From positions 24,490,001-24,554,000 of the forward strand of contig NC_135251.1 in NCBI RefSeq assembly GCF_964204865.1: a DNA stretch of 64,000 nucleotides, given 5' to 3'. The first letter of the stretch is position 1. Each line of letters begins with the position of its first letter. Shown here piece by piece: positions 13,285-25,800 of this stretch. The position numbers were made by a program, and so were the translations under genes. Source of the DNA: Styela clava. Its lineage: Eukaryota; Chordata; Ascidiacea; Stolidobranchia; Styelidae. The notes below the pieces were generated by a model. That model ran no database searches. It had not been told where the DNA came from and saw nothing but the letters and a program-made list of their open reading frames with translations.

Positions 13285-13545
13285 AGCGGGGGAAATTAAC
13301 AAGCAAGCTTCCTCCACCATCAAGTCCAAGCACAGAAGCATCTGTTACCTAAACTATTCCTACCTATCATGGACTGTAACTGCACGGGATGCTGTTGTTT
13401 GCCATATGACAGTATGATTAAGAAGTCTTATTGGTTTTCCTCTCCCCTGGGAGAAATATGAAAATCCAATCTATGTCTGTAGTAAATAAAATGTAATAGA
13501 TATGTAAATAGACGGGATAAATATGTGAATCCTATCCTATCCTAG
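13285..13545 (+). repeat. SINE family B copy with ATCCT-type tail
   Basis: It contains GCTTCCTCCACCATCAAGTCC, then a TTTGCCATATGA block, TTTTCCTCTCCC and AAATATGAAAATCC, and ends near repeated ATCCT units. The same order of blocks is found at 25180-25465, and the last part at 27475-27580, with a further tail copy near 25019-25070. This indicates a dispersed short retroelement family. Confidence 0.6.
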
Positions 13546-13821
13546 TCTGATAGTGGTGCACTTAGCATTACATCTTAACATCCTTAAACTGTGTCTAATG
13601 AGAAAAGTATCTGAATGGACAGTTTTGGATTATATACTAATATATGTCAGTATCTGCATATGATTTACAAATTATGTTACTTCATTTCATTCTAGTATCG
13701 TAGTTGAAACGCCAGTGTGGTGTTGCTCGGATATTCGAATATAGAAATATGAACTGAAAAGTTTGCCAGTCCAATAATATCAGAATATGAAACTGCACAG
13801 AAAGAGTTTTTGATTATTCCA

Positions 13822-16800
13822 ATGCTTCTAGTTCAATGTGCAATGATGGCCTCTCCTTCAATGTATAGAGTTTTCTTTCTGTCCACTGTCGTGATTTGGA
13901 TGTTTGCCACCATGTATGTACTCCGTGTTGGAACTGGGTAAATATGATCTAACTTTTTCATATATTTTCAACATAATACAGTAAATAGTATTTGTTTGTT
14001 TTTTATAAATTGAAGGTTTCTGAAGATGATTATTTTTGGAAGATATGAGTATGTCCAGCGCTGTAAACTCTAAAACATTTACACCTACTTCGTAACCATT
14101 TTGAAAACAACTCCCAATTCCTGGTTGATTGACATTGCACTTATTTTTTGTTTATTGAAAAAGGTTTAGTCGTCCTAATGCTATTTTAGTCTCCAGCTGG
14201 AATTTTGATTTCTACTTACAGAGCTGCGAATACGATACTTGACTCCGTAGCCCTAGTTATGTCAATGATCAATGCATGTGTATCATGCAATTTTGAGCTA
14301 CTATATTTGCTTCGTAACCAAAAGAAACATCTGAAACATAAATGAATACAAAAAATATGATGTATGAATTGAATAGAAAAAAATTTAAACTGATTAAAAA
14401 AGGGAAAAGATTACTAAAAGGATTGCTAAGAACTGGTTTGCAAAAGCGGAATCGTAAGAGATAAAGAGTACGGTTTGATTTTGAGATTTTGATCAAGTTT
14501 TAATATAATATTGTTTTCACAAGAATGTGGTCGATATTGGACAACATTAAAAATTGTCTGATCAAAGGTCAGGACAAAATAAATATTCTCATTTTTTCTT
14601 GTTATTCTGAACTTTTCCCAGCTTATGTCAAAAAATAGCTAAAACAGAAAATTTCCAAATATACTAATTCTGGGATCACATTCAATTGACATTAATGAAC
14701 CTATTTGAGTTTTTATTAAATATTGAGCAAAAAACATGACAAAAAAAATAACAAATCAATAGTGCAGACATTTTTACAAGAAATTCTAATTATGTCAAAA
14801 AATATATTGATTAGGTTACTGAAACATATCAATAAAGCTGTGAATTATAAACATTAATCTTTTGGTTGACTGCTTCTACAATTTATTTTAGTAATGGTTT
14901 TTAAAATTCACATGAATAATGTATATTCTTAGAAAATTACTCATTCAAGTCTTGTATATCTTGATATAACAGCATTATTATTTTACTTTGTCTGGTCTTT
15001 CACCTGAATTGACAACTCATTTCACAACAATCTTCAAATTTGGTTATGAAATATTGCCCACTTACTTGCAGAGATACTTCAATTGAAAAATAGTAAAATT
15101 TGACATCAATTTAATTGGCATTAGGTGGGACTTCAATAAAAATGCAAATTTCAATTCAAAGCCTAGCTGTGTTTGGTGTCGATTTTGATGAGAAAAAATT
15201 TACTCAAACAACCAAGACACTATTTCTTTGGGTTATTATTGCAAATGTTGCTGTTTTTTTAAACAAAAGATCTTGAAAAACAGTAATGCAAATGTGAAAA
15301 TTCATATATTACTAAGCTACAATATCAGATATTGCAATATGATACTTAAATTCATGAATTTAAATACAATGTTTAAATAACCTCATTAAATTGATATGAA
15401 CAGACCGGTCCTGTCTTCAAATGAGCTAAGATAGATATAAGAGAATCCTTGTTCATTACATATGTAATTGAAAAATTACAAGATTGGTAAACAGAACCAA
15501 GTATAAGGCCAATGTCAGTTGGCTAATGCGAATCTAATTGATGATTCAGGAAGCAATTTGTGTGCATTCTTGAAAGTTTATTTCTCAGCTAAATTGTTCG
15601 ACCTGGGGTTAGAATGTTGGCTTTAACCCTATTGCAGGTCAAATTCCATGTCCATTATCTCACCCAAAGTGTAATAAATTGGGTGAACAAATTGGAAAGA
15701 TTCTTGTCCCTTCAAAAAATAGTATCGGTACCTATTACGTATCATTGGTTGCTTATACAAGCCTTGTTCGGAGTAAAAGAGTGAACAGTTTTTCTATGTC
15801 AAGTAACTGTCATTATTTACCAATTACCATAGTGATTTATTGTATGTTACTTATTTTGTTTGCAATGATATGTTTTCAGAACAACTGCAATCAAAGATTC
15901 ACCTAATGCTGTTGAATCGTTTGAAGTTATGGAAGAACTTGAAAAACAAAATATACAGTTGAAAGAAATTGCTGAAAAAATGAGGTTGGATTTTTATATA
16001 TTGTATTTTTTTTTTTTGGCAGCTTCATTTTTCATACACGTATTTTATTTAAGCGATCTGAGCTTGGTAGAATAAACATAATATCATTTCATTCAATTCC
16101 TAGCCTATCCTGACTGTTATTTCATTTTATTTTATAGTTCAGATAACGGACATTTCACTAACTTTAATTTGATAATTTGTTTCCATTGCGTGACTGGTTG
16201 GTTCCATTGCATGAATGCATGAATAAAAAAATCACAAATGTTTTGTATCCATGTTGAAAATGCACAAAATCAAATGTATAGGCTAATGTAAGTATATTAT
16301 CTGTCTGAGGATGTCTGGCTTCAGTCAGACGAAACATTACATGTATATATGCGTATAGTATGATTGTGTGATCATTCCATAATAAATTGTTTAGTACAAT
16401 CTATTCTATTTTTGAAAAGCTTTGCGCAAACATTCATTTCTCCTTCCTGATCAACATTCTCTATTTCAGAGTCATTGAAATGAGAAAACTTAGTCAACCA
16501 AACTCTGAAGAAGAGGGAAATGATTTATTAGGAGTTGTCCAGTCGCAACTTATTGCTTGTAATAAGAAGAACCAAGAATTGTCCACTGAAATCAAAGCTG
16601 TACACTTGAAAAATGGTATGCTATTGCCTAATGTATTACTGATCTTCCTTTGGTCTCAGTATTTAAGAATTGTTATTACATGTGAATTTTATATGGTCAC
16701 GTATGATTATCTCAACTCATTTAACAGTGGATATTTTATTAGGTGTTTTGCTTTTCTGATGAGCCATCCACTGATACATGGTGAAACTACAATTTTGGAA

Positions 16801-19800
16801 ATCTTATGTTTGTCATATTTAATATAGTCTACCCTATTTGTTACACCCATGATGAGCATTGGACTCAAACGTAGTTAGGTTGAGATTTTTCTTTGTTAAA
16901 GATGAAAGCCTGCTTCATTTAGCCCAAGGCCCCATTTATTTTTGAGAAATTGAAATTTTGTTTCTTTCAAAATCAGCTTGTAGCTATTATGCTGCATTTT
17001 ATAGCTAAAGTGTGAAACATACCTACCTATATATCTTATATAACTATTGAAAATTTAATGCGTGCGGTTAATTTTCAGGATACCTGTCGTATCCGTTTCC
17101 TATAAAATGAAAAGCGTTGGTGTTGTATTTAAAAGTTCCATACAATATATGTAATGCAATAATATTAAAAGCATAAGAACAGAGATTTTGTATCAATGTG
17201 AAACATATGCTCTAGCTAGGGAGTCAAAAGCAATGATTTCCGAAATGAATCGAATATTATTAATTTTTTAATATAATAATTCTTGAATGGAATATTTTAT
17301 GATTTCTGTGCCATATCTGTTGTTTCAAAAACAAGCATTTTTAACATCTGATAACAGTAGAAAACTAAAATAGCATTTATTTTCAACTTTTATTCATCAT
17401 GAAAATCGATCCCTACCAGTATTTGGCAATTTATGCAAATTACTTTGTCAACTAAGACCCAATTTGGCAAAAATCGCAATATTTGCAACAACAACTTAAC
17501 GAAAAATAGTTTCACGGTTGTTTGAGTAAATTTTTTCTTAACAAAATATACCAATTCAGAACATTTCAATCAATTTATGATAGAGGATTCTCCTTCCAAC
17601 ATACAAGCTCAGGACTCAGGGATGGCCGAAACCAAACAATCTACCATTCCAAATACATTATGAAATTATATTTTCGAATATGGATATTGTTGGGAACTTT
17701 GGATTTGTTTTCTAGTTTACAATTTCAGAAATTAAGCTTATTTGGTCATACTTTTAGACTTAAATTGCTCAAAATTTCGATTCCTTTTCACACCGCTGAT
17801 CAGACTTCATTAAAACATGACAATCCACCTATCTATTTTGTGATCTTGCAATGGCACATGTTGGTTTATATATTCAAGGTGTGACTTTAAGTGATATAGG
17901 ATATAAGCTCCCATTAGTTTTCCTTTACTTTATATGGCAAATTTTAAATTATGCATAAACATAATCTTTAATGGTGAAATGTCTCAAATTCAATTTCTAT
18001 TGATTATACGGTATCTCATGAATCATAGATCAAGTGGAAAATAGAAAATTTGTTGTAAATTTAGTTCAATATTTTGGCGTACCGTATCAGTAAGAAACAA
18101 AAGATAGAGATTAGCGTGAATGGAATAGTTGAGAGGGATAAGCGCTTGAGTTAAGAACAAAGGATAATGATGTGGATAAATGGAAAAATAGTTTGGCTTA
18201 CTGCACCAGTAAAAAACAAAAGATTAAAAATAAAATAAAGGTTTGGTTAAAATAATTTTCATTTGGGAGTGCTTTGTATGTATTTTTAGACTAGTTGAAA
18301 TTTCACAATCTCATCTTTTTCGACTTCTCGTAATATTAGGTTTAATAATACAACCAAATATTCATCGGTCTTTATTTATGTTTTTTTTATTTGTAGCAAA
18401 TACAAAGTCATTGCCTGAGCGAATAGAGCAAAAATCTGACGCAAATGATGAAAAGAATTCGATTGACTCTTTGACACGTTCCACTTTTAATCAGATCACA
18501 GAACTTTGGTATTTTATTCAATCAAGTTTAAATAATTTGAAAAATGACAAATCTTTGTCAGAAGAAAGATCCAATCAAATTTCTGAAGTCATCAACGATA
18601 TTAGATCACGAAAAAGGTAAAATTTTGTATTTTATTTGTTCTTTTCATATTTTTCATAATCACAGTAATTAATTATATATCTGAAGTCAATTTTCACTTA
18701 TTCCAGAATATTCTAATATTGACTTTTCCCAATGCAAAAATGTCAGTGTGAGGCTATCTAGATCAGGGATGGGCAATTAGGTACTTTTCTGAGTGGGCCA
18801 GTTACAGATAATACAATTGGTTACTGGGGCGGAGCCTCAAAATGGATAGAAAACACTTTATTTACAACATCTAGTCAAATAGCTATAGGTTAAAGTTTAT
18901 ATAATAACAAGAAGCACAATGTAACAATCAGGGTCATTATGACGTTATTTTCATCGATATTTTCAACGAAAATCGTAGTTCAGCAGACACAAGTGGGCCG
19001 GATGAAACATTTCAGAGGGCCGTAAATGTAATTTGCCCACTCCTGATCTAGATCAACTTGAATGCTTTCAAGTTTCAACTATTTTTAAAGCTTGGAAAAA
19101 TGGTTTTAGCTTAAGAACATTTGTCATTGATCTGTATTTTAAAATAGGGCAGTGGAAAATGAGATTTAATGGAAGTTAGCCAGGAAGAGTGCTAACTCAA
19201 TTAGGATGGTTTTTTGTACAAAACCAATTTGCTTTTTAAAGGCTTTCACCAAACATTGTTGAATTTTTATAGATAACTTAATAGATTTGTAGCAAGCAAC
19301 AGTCGTTTCCACTTTTTATGCCTTAATTGTACATACCAGTTCAGTTATCTGCAAGTCACTGCGACTATTATGGCTTTAACTAAAATATGCAAAATTTGAT
19401 TGACTGACACAATTTCACAAAATGACATCAATGATGAAGTCAAATAACTTTCATAAAATGCATTTTTCATAGTTAAATAAATAAAAACAAGTCTTTTATT
19501 AGTCATAGTTTTTTAGACATTTTGAAGATGAAAATCGGGGTATTGTACAGATATTAAGCATTTGAAATTTTTACAGAAAATTGAAGTTTGATGAGATCTT
19601 TTGAAAATTTTTTGATCCTTATTTGAAAAATCAGTTTTCGACCTCATAAATATATGTGGAGCAGGAAGCATTATTAGTATATCATCATTAGAGTTTCCGA
19701 TTCACGCCATATCTCTATCGTGTGACTAAGAAGAGTTGCATGGCATAGTATAGCAACATCTCCTTTGTCTATATTCTGACTACAACAATCATATTCAGGA

Positions 19801-22800
19801 TCGACAGAATTTCTGTTCTAATGTGAATTTACCCATAATGCATGATGTGAAGTGAGATTCTGCCATTTTAACCTTAATAAGGAGTAGGCGTAGAATTTGT
19901 TTGCAATCTTTCAAGCTTTTTGTTTTCCTAACAATCTGCCTGCTGTCAATTTTATGATTATTATGCAAATTGAATTTCCTTAACATATGCTATTGACTCA
20001 ACTACTGTTTGATTATACTTATAAGTAATAGTCAAATTTATTTGGACTGTGTATATATAATAATTCTTTTTGAGGTATTTATTGCCATTCTATGGTGACT
20101 GCAATATTATGGCTTTTTAATTTATTAACAGATACCATGCTAGATTATGCTAATTATCAATATTAATCAAGTATTAATTATAATCGTGAAATATTACATT
20201 GTCGAATATTGCGAAAGGTGATTGATTTTTTGTCCAATTTTATTTGACAATTTTCCAAATATTACCGTAACTTTAAAATCAATTCCAGCAATTTTTTGAA
20301 TGACATTTAAATTGTTATAATCAATAGGTTAAAGTCTACCATTGTTTTTACGAGTTATCTTAAAACAGTTTTTTTTTGGAATGCTTGGTTGCAATTCTGA
20401 TTATGATAATGGGATTGAACTTGGTCTCTGCGGTGTGAAAAAGGTTTGTCAACCCCTGGTGTATGTCATCATGTCTAACAGCAATTAAATTATTGATGTT
20501 GTTTTCATCACCACAGTGCTGCACTTGTTGAAGTTGAATTATTGCAAGATTTGCAGAAAGAAGTGAGAGAAAGAGAGATGCAAAAGCTCGGAGAGTTGGT
20601 GCAAAGAAGATTTCATTATTTACAGGTTAGATGAATCATGATAAAAGGCATTTACAAGTTTGGAACGAGGATAAAATATATCTAATCACAGATATTCATA
20701 GTACATTTCATTTGCTAAACTTTGTTGATATAGTTATGCTTTGAATGCTTTTGGAAGTAAAACAATCAAGATACCTTCCAAATAGAGTATAAACCAATCA
20801 CTTCATTTAGTTTGCTAGAGTCAAATAGAGAAACTAAAGCAAGAATAGAAAAGTAAAAGAAATCAAAACTTAATAAAAAATACAAATATTTTGTTTGTAA
20901 TATGATGCTTCAAGTGTGAGCATTTGCTTATTGCAAATATCCTTCAATCGCAAGTAACTTGATATGGCATTATATCTATTTCCTCCCAGGGGCCCTCAAA
21001 TATTCACTGTAATTTATAGATCAAGCGTTTGCTATAAATCTATCTATTCCCATATACAGTACAGTGATACTTCAATAGTCAAAAAAAATGCGTTCAGGAT
21101 TGGTGTTAGAGTATCGGAGCTTTTTGCCATAAGAAACAATGGTAATTATTTAAATATGTTCTATAAATTCCAAAATATTAATAAAACAAGTACCAAACAA
21201 CAATAATTGCTGTCACCTGCGCAAAATTTGCTTCATCATTTAATTATCTTTCAAAATGTCGAAATGGACTTCGCCGTGCCTTACTGAAGGCGAGTTTAGA
21301 GACTCGAAACACCATTCTCATATTTTGCAATAATTTTTTTTTGCAACTCGATAGTTGTTCTCACCTCTTCCCTTTTCATTGGAGTCATTATCAATATCAA
21401 AACGGAAAGAAAAAGCAGTGAATCGCAAAAATTTCTTAACAACAAACGTTCGAGTTACAAGTCTTTTGACTACTGACTACTGAGGTATCACTGTAGTCGA
21501 AAATAATGATACCAGACTTCCCTTTCGTATTCATGAAAGTGGGATGAGATTTTCATATGCATCATATGTAAGAAATAAGACTGTTTAATCACACTGCGAA
21601 CCACTTTCTCTGGTCTGGTTACCTGTCCACATCTAGTATGGAAATAGTTAAGCAGTTGTTTCAGGCTCATGGACTAGGAACACTTTGTTTAGCAAATTAC
21701 AAACTGCTATGAATGCCAGTATGCCACTCAATATTACTTCTGTGCAAAAAATATATTGATTTGAAAATCTAAACACGCTGTATATGCAGCAGCCCAATAG
21801 CCCTGTATGGAGGAGGTTTTCAAATTCCAACTCTGTTTACCTATGCTTCTTTCTGCTATAGAAAATCACCATGAATTTTTGTCTTGAAATAGGCAATCTA
21901 CAATTCTAGATCAGTGATGTAGAGAATCCTTGCTGTTTGTGTAGATGTATTGAAATGTTTAAATGGTAATATGCAAAAGCGTGCTTGTAGTTGGAAAATC
22001 TAACATGCTAATCTGTTTGTGCTAAATTGAATTGTATTTTACTCTAATGATACTCATAAAAAAATTAATCTTTAAAATTTTCTCTTTGGCTTTCTGAAAC
22101 ATATCTGGATTATATTTTTTGGGACTAATTTGTTAATTGATATATATGAGTTATGGAGACTATTTTCTCAATTTAACCCCATCTTGCATGCTCTCCGCTT
22201 GTTGGGAACTTTTTTCTGACAAAGCAATAATACAGTAGTCCATGTTAGCATGAACATTCGTGGATATGCAAAATCTTCTCTATCTTTGGCGTATGAAATT
22301 CTAAAATAACTACACTACTGGTACTTGGCATCGCAATTGTATACTACTTTCTATAGATTCATGCAAACATTACTTCATGTATCACACAGTTTTGTAATAT
22401 TATAAAAAGAAGTTGTTTTAGAAAAGCAATATGCAAGTTTTGGCAGCCAAAAAGCGAAAATTGTCGAAGGTTTTCCACTTCTGCGTGTTTAGATTTCTAC
22501 ATCTTGGGTTTTTCTACTATTTTTTGTTTTTACAGCAGCATACTGATCATTACATTTCATAACGGTGATGTTGCCAGTAAAATTCAATCCCAGTATCTTG
22601 TTACTAGTTTAATTTAGAATATGTTTTAATGTTGTTTGAAGCGTTATTCCTTGTATTTGTCTCTCTTTAGTACAATTTTATCTCACTCATGATACTCCTA
22701 TGCATCTTTGTAATTGTAATAAATGTATATATTTCAGAATCCAAAAAACTGTGACGCAGCAAAAAAACTAGTCTGTAATTTAAACAAAGGCTGTGGTTTT

Positions 22801-25800
22801 GGCTGTCAATTACACCATGTTACTTATTGCTTTCTCGTTGCAATCGGAACTCAACGTACTTTTGTTTTGGATTCCAAAAACTGGAGATATTCACATGAAG
22901 GCTGGGAATCTGTGTTTAAACCTCTCAGCGAAACATGCACTCGAGCATCTGGGAATCCTACTTTGTGGAATGGTTGGTGATTCTCTGAACTTTGATATGA
23001 ACAAGTGATACGGAATTTTTAAAGAAAATATAATTTAAATTTGTACAATTACTGATTGTTTGGTTCAACATTATTTACAATTATTGGTCGTAAAATACTC
23101 ATAGTGGGCACCATGGCCCATCGTATAAAGTAAACCTTATACTCGCTATGTTGGCTGTTGGCTAAACATCTAGGGTTCAAATCTGATACCTCCTAGGATA
23201 CCTTGCTTGGATTACTAGATGTCAGTGTCCGTTTTGTAGGTGGCCCCATATCAGTTTGATGGGCAGTTTCACAAAAAAGGGAAAAACTACAAAGAAAACA
23301 AAAAATAAACATTTTCATGTTAATAAATAACGACTCATTGGCAAAAAAACAGCATCATCCATTGCCACGATAATTAAAATTGAACTATAGTGATTCAAAT
23401 GAAAATAAATTTTTTATGAACTTAGTAATTTCCAATTGGTTTATGGCTCACCTGAATATGTTTCTGTGGCCCAATATTCATTGCCGCAACAATCAAAACT
23501 TAACTATGGTGACAGTGATAGGTTGGGCTAAGGTAATTAGCATTTTCATTTTTACGAAAGTGAAGTTTTTTTGTTTTTATTCTATTTTTGAGTATTTGAG
23601 CAGTTGAAGAAACTATTAATTACTGATAACAATTTTTTTCAAAATAGAAAGTATATTTGTTAGCTTTTGTTAAAACGTTGAGACAAAACAAGGTTTCATT
23701 TCAGAAACAAAGGACATACGTCATACGTCTCATTTATCACTAGTAACACTTATATATATGGATTCGAAATAGGAAGTAAACACAGAGAAAGGACTTGCTT
23801 GTAGTTTAATACACAATTTTCTGCTGCTCTGGTATTTACATGTTAATCACTGTAGGTAATTTATACAGGTGAAGAACAATCAAAAAATGTGAAAGATTTG
23901 ACTTTGCCAATTGTTGATGGAATGATGAGAAGACCTCCATATTTACCTCTTAATGTACCAGAAGATCTTTATTCTAAATTGGTGCAATTTCATGGTGATC
24001 CTGCTGTCTGGTGGTTAGGTCAAGTTGTTTCTTATCTTATGAGACCTCAACAATGGCTAGAAAAGTCCATAGCAGAGTTTGAAAAAGCAATCGGATTCAG
24101 TCATCCTATTGTAGGGTAAGTTAGCAGTATGTCTCAAATTTGATTCACTATTTTATTACTTATTATTTTTTTTACTCGCCAGGTTCATTGATTGAATTAG
24201 AATATTGGAATATTGGAATTGAAATATATTGCATCTCACTAAATATACTTCTCTTAAATTGATTTTAAAGTGAAATGGAGGAGGTACATTCATATATTAC
24301 AAGTTATGTGTTACACATTATTCACGCCACCCAGTGTGGAACCAGGGAGAAGCTCTGGAAAGTTGTCGAACATTGTCCCAGGGTTGCGAATTAAAGTGGC
24401 CAAGCCCACAGTTTTTTGAAAAAATTCAAAATCTGAATATTAGGCAATGAAATACTTTCAGACAGAGCTAATATAATTTATTTTATATACCTCTAATATG
24501 GCATGCCGTAGTAGTATTCAGTGGCAAACATTGCTCGCAAGAATCCTCCAAATTCCTTTTCAAAATGCATTTCTATCACATTGCTGAGAAGAAGTGATTT
24601 TGTTTTTTCCGCTTAACATTCGAAACTCGACAGCCGATACAATACAAAGCAAATTCCATTTGTTGTTGGCGTATGTACTGTTTAATTACCGTAATTTCAT
24701 TTCCATCCATATGGCAATGATAGGAAGCAAAGTTTTACTGACGCAATAATTTTTATTTATGTTTGGGATTTTAATTAAAATTATTGATTCAATTAAACAA
24801 GAATATTCAATAATCAAGTGATTATTTTTAATCAATATTTTAAATTAGTTTATTCCATTCCATCAGACATTTGGTTTACTTATCATATTTTACCCATTGC
24901 TGTCACAGTGTGTTTCATACAACAGCTGACTAATTAAGGTTATCTTCACTAACCTCTTTCAAGCATAAGAGCGAAGCGAGCAATAAATCAAGCGTTTACA
25001 TATGATTGTTTTACCTTCATCATTGATCTTTTTTCCTTCTCCGGATAAATATTAAAATCCTATCCTATGATTAGCTCGTATTTATAGCAAATTCAAAAAA
25101 CATCATGGTTTGGTACTTGCATCTGCTTATAATGCAATTACAACATTTTGACTATGTATCATAAAGATAGGGTAGACGTTTCATGCATTGTACTCATTTG
25201 AGTAAATCTCTTGCCACTTCACCTCTGGCTTCCCTGCGTAAGTTAGTTAGTTTGAATCCTGTGGGGATAAATATTTGCCAAAGGGTTACTGGACTCCTCT
25301 CAACCACAGCTGTTCAATTACAGCTTCCTCTACTATCAAGTCCCTATGGTCAGAAACAAATAACTGGTTCAGTATTTCCATACCCGACGAGAGACTTTCC
25401 CATATGGTTAAGCCATCTTATCAACTTTTTTCTCTCACAGAGTATGAAAAACTCTATCCATTTATTAATTCAGAATTCATATACGACGGACAGATAAAGT
25501 AGGATCAGAGGCTGCGTTTCATTCTGTCGCTGAGTATATGACACATGTTGTTGACTGGTATGAAAAAATAAATATGAAACGACAGAGACAACAAAAACCA
25601 CCACTTGATAATAAACTGGTCTATGTTGCCTCTGATGATACTAACGTTCTTGAGGAAGCAAGAAGGCTGTAAGTCATGTTTTGACACTCTTATTTGTGTT
25701 TTATGATACCTATATTAATTCTTTCGTTTTGGGTAGAATATTGAATAGGATGCAATTTGAGTTTAATCTTTAGTCAAACATGAATTAATGAAGTATGAAG

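Larger units (their letters stand above)
7855..13821. other. SPRED-FUT8 intergenic region
   Basis: About 6 kb separate the SPRED stop codon from the FUT8 start. The first kilobase is probably SPRED 3' UTR; AATAAA occurs at 8818-8823 and further AATAAA-type hexamers follow near 9037 and 9140. The middle holds a diverged DNA transposon (9831-10922) and an inverted repeat (10989-11073). A lone hAT-like end (CAGGGGTGTGCAAACTGCGG) occurs at about 11225, a CTAT microsatellite at 12970-12990, and a SINE at about 13285-13545. I see no supportable protein-coding exon. Confidence 0.5.

Noticed and set aside
13843..13848. Alternative FUT8 start codons at 13843 or 13846
   Set aside because: The upstream in-frame ATG at 13822 is the first after a stop and gives a longer but still plausible type II N-terminus. 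The alternatives cannot be excluded.
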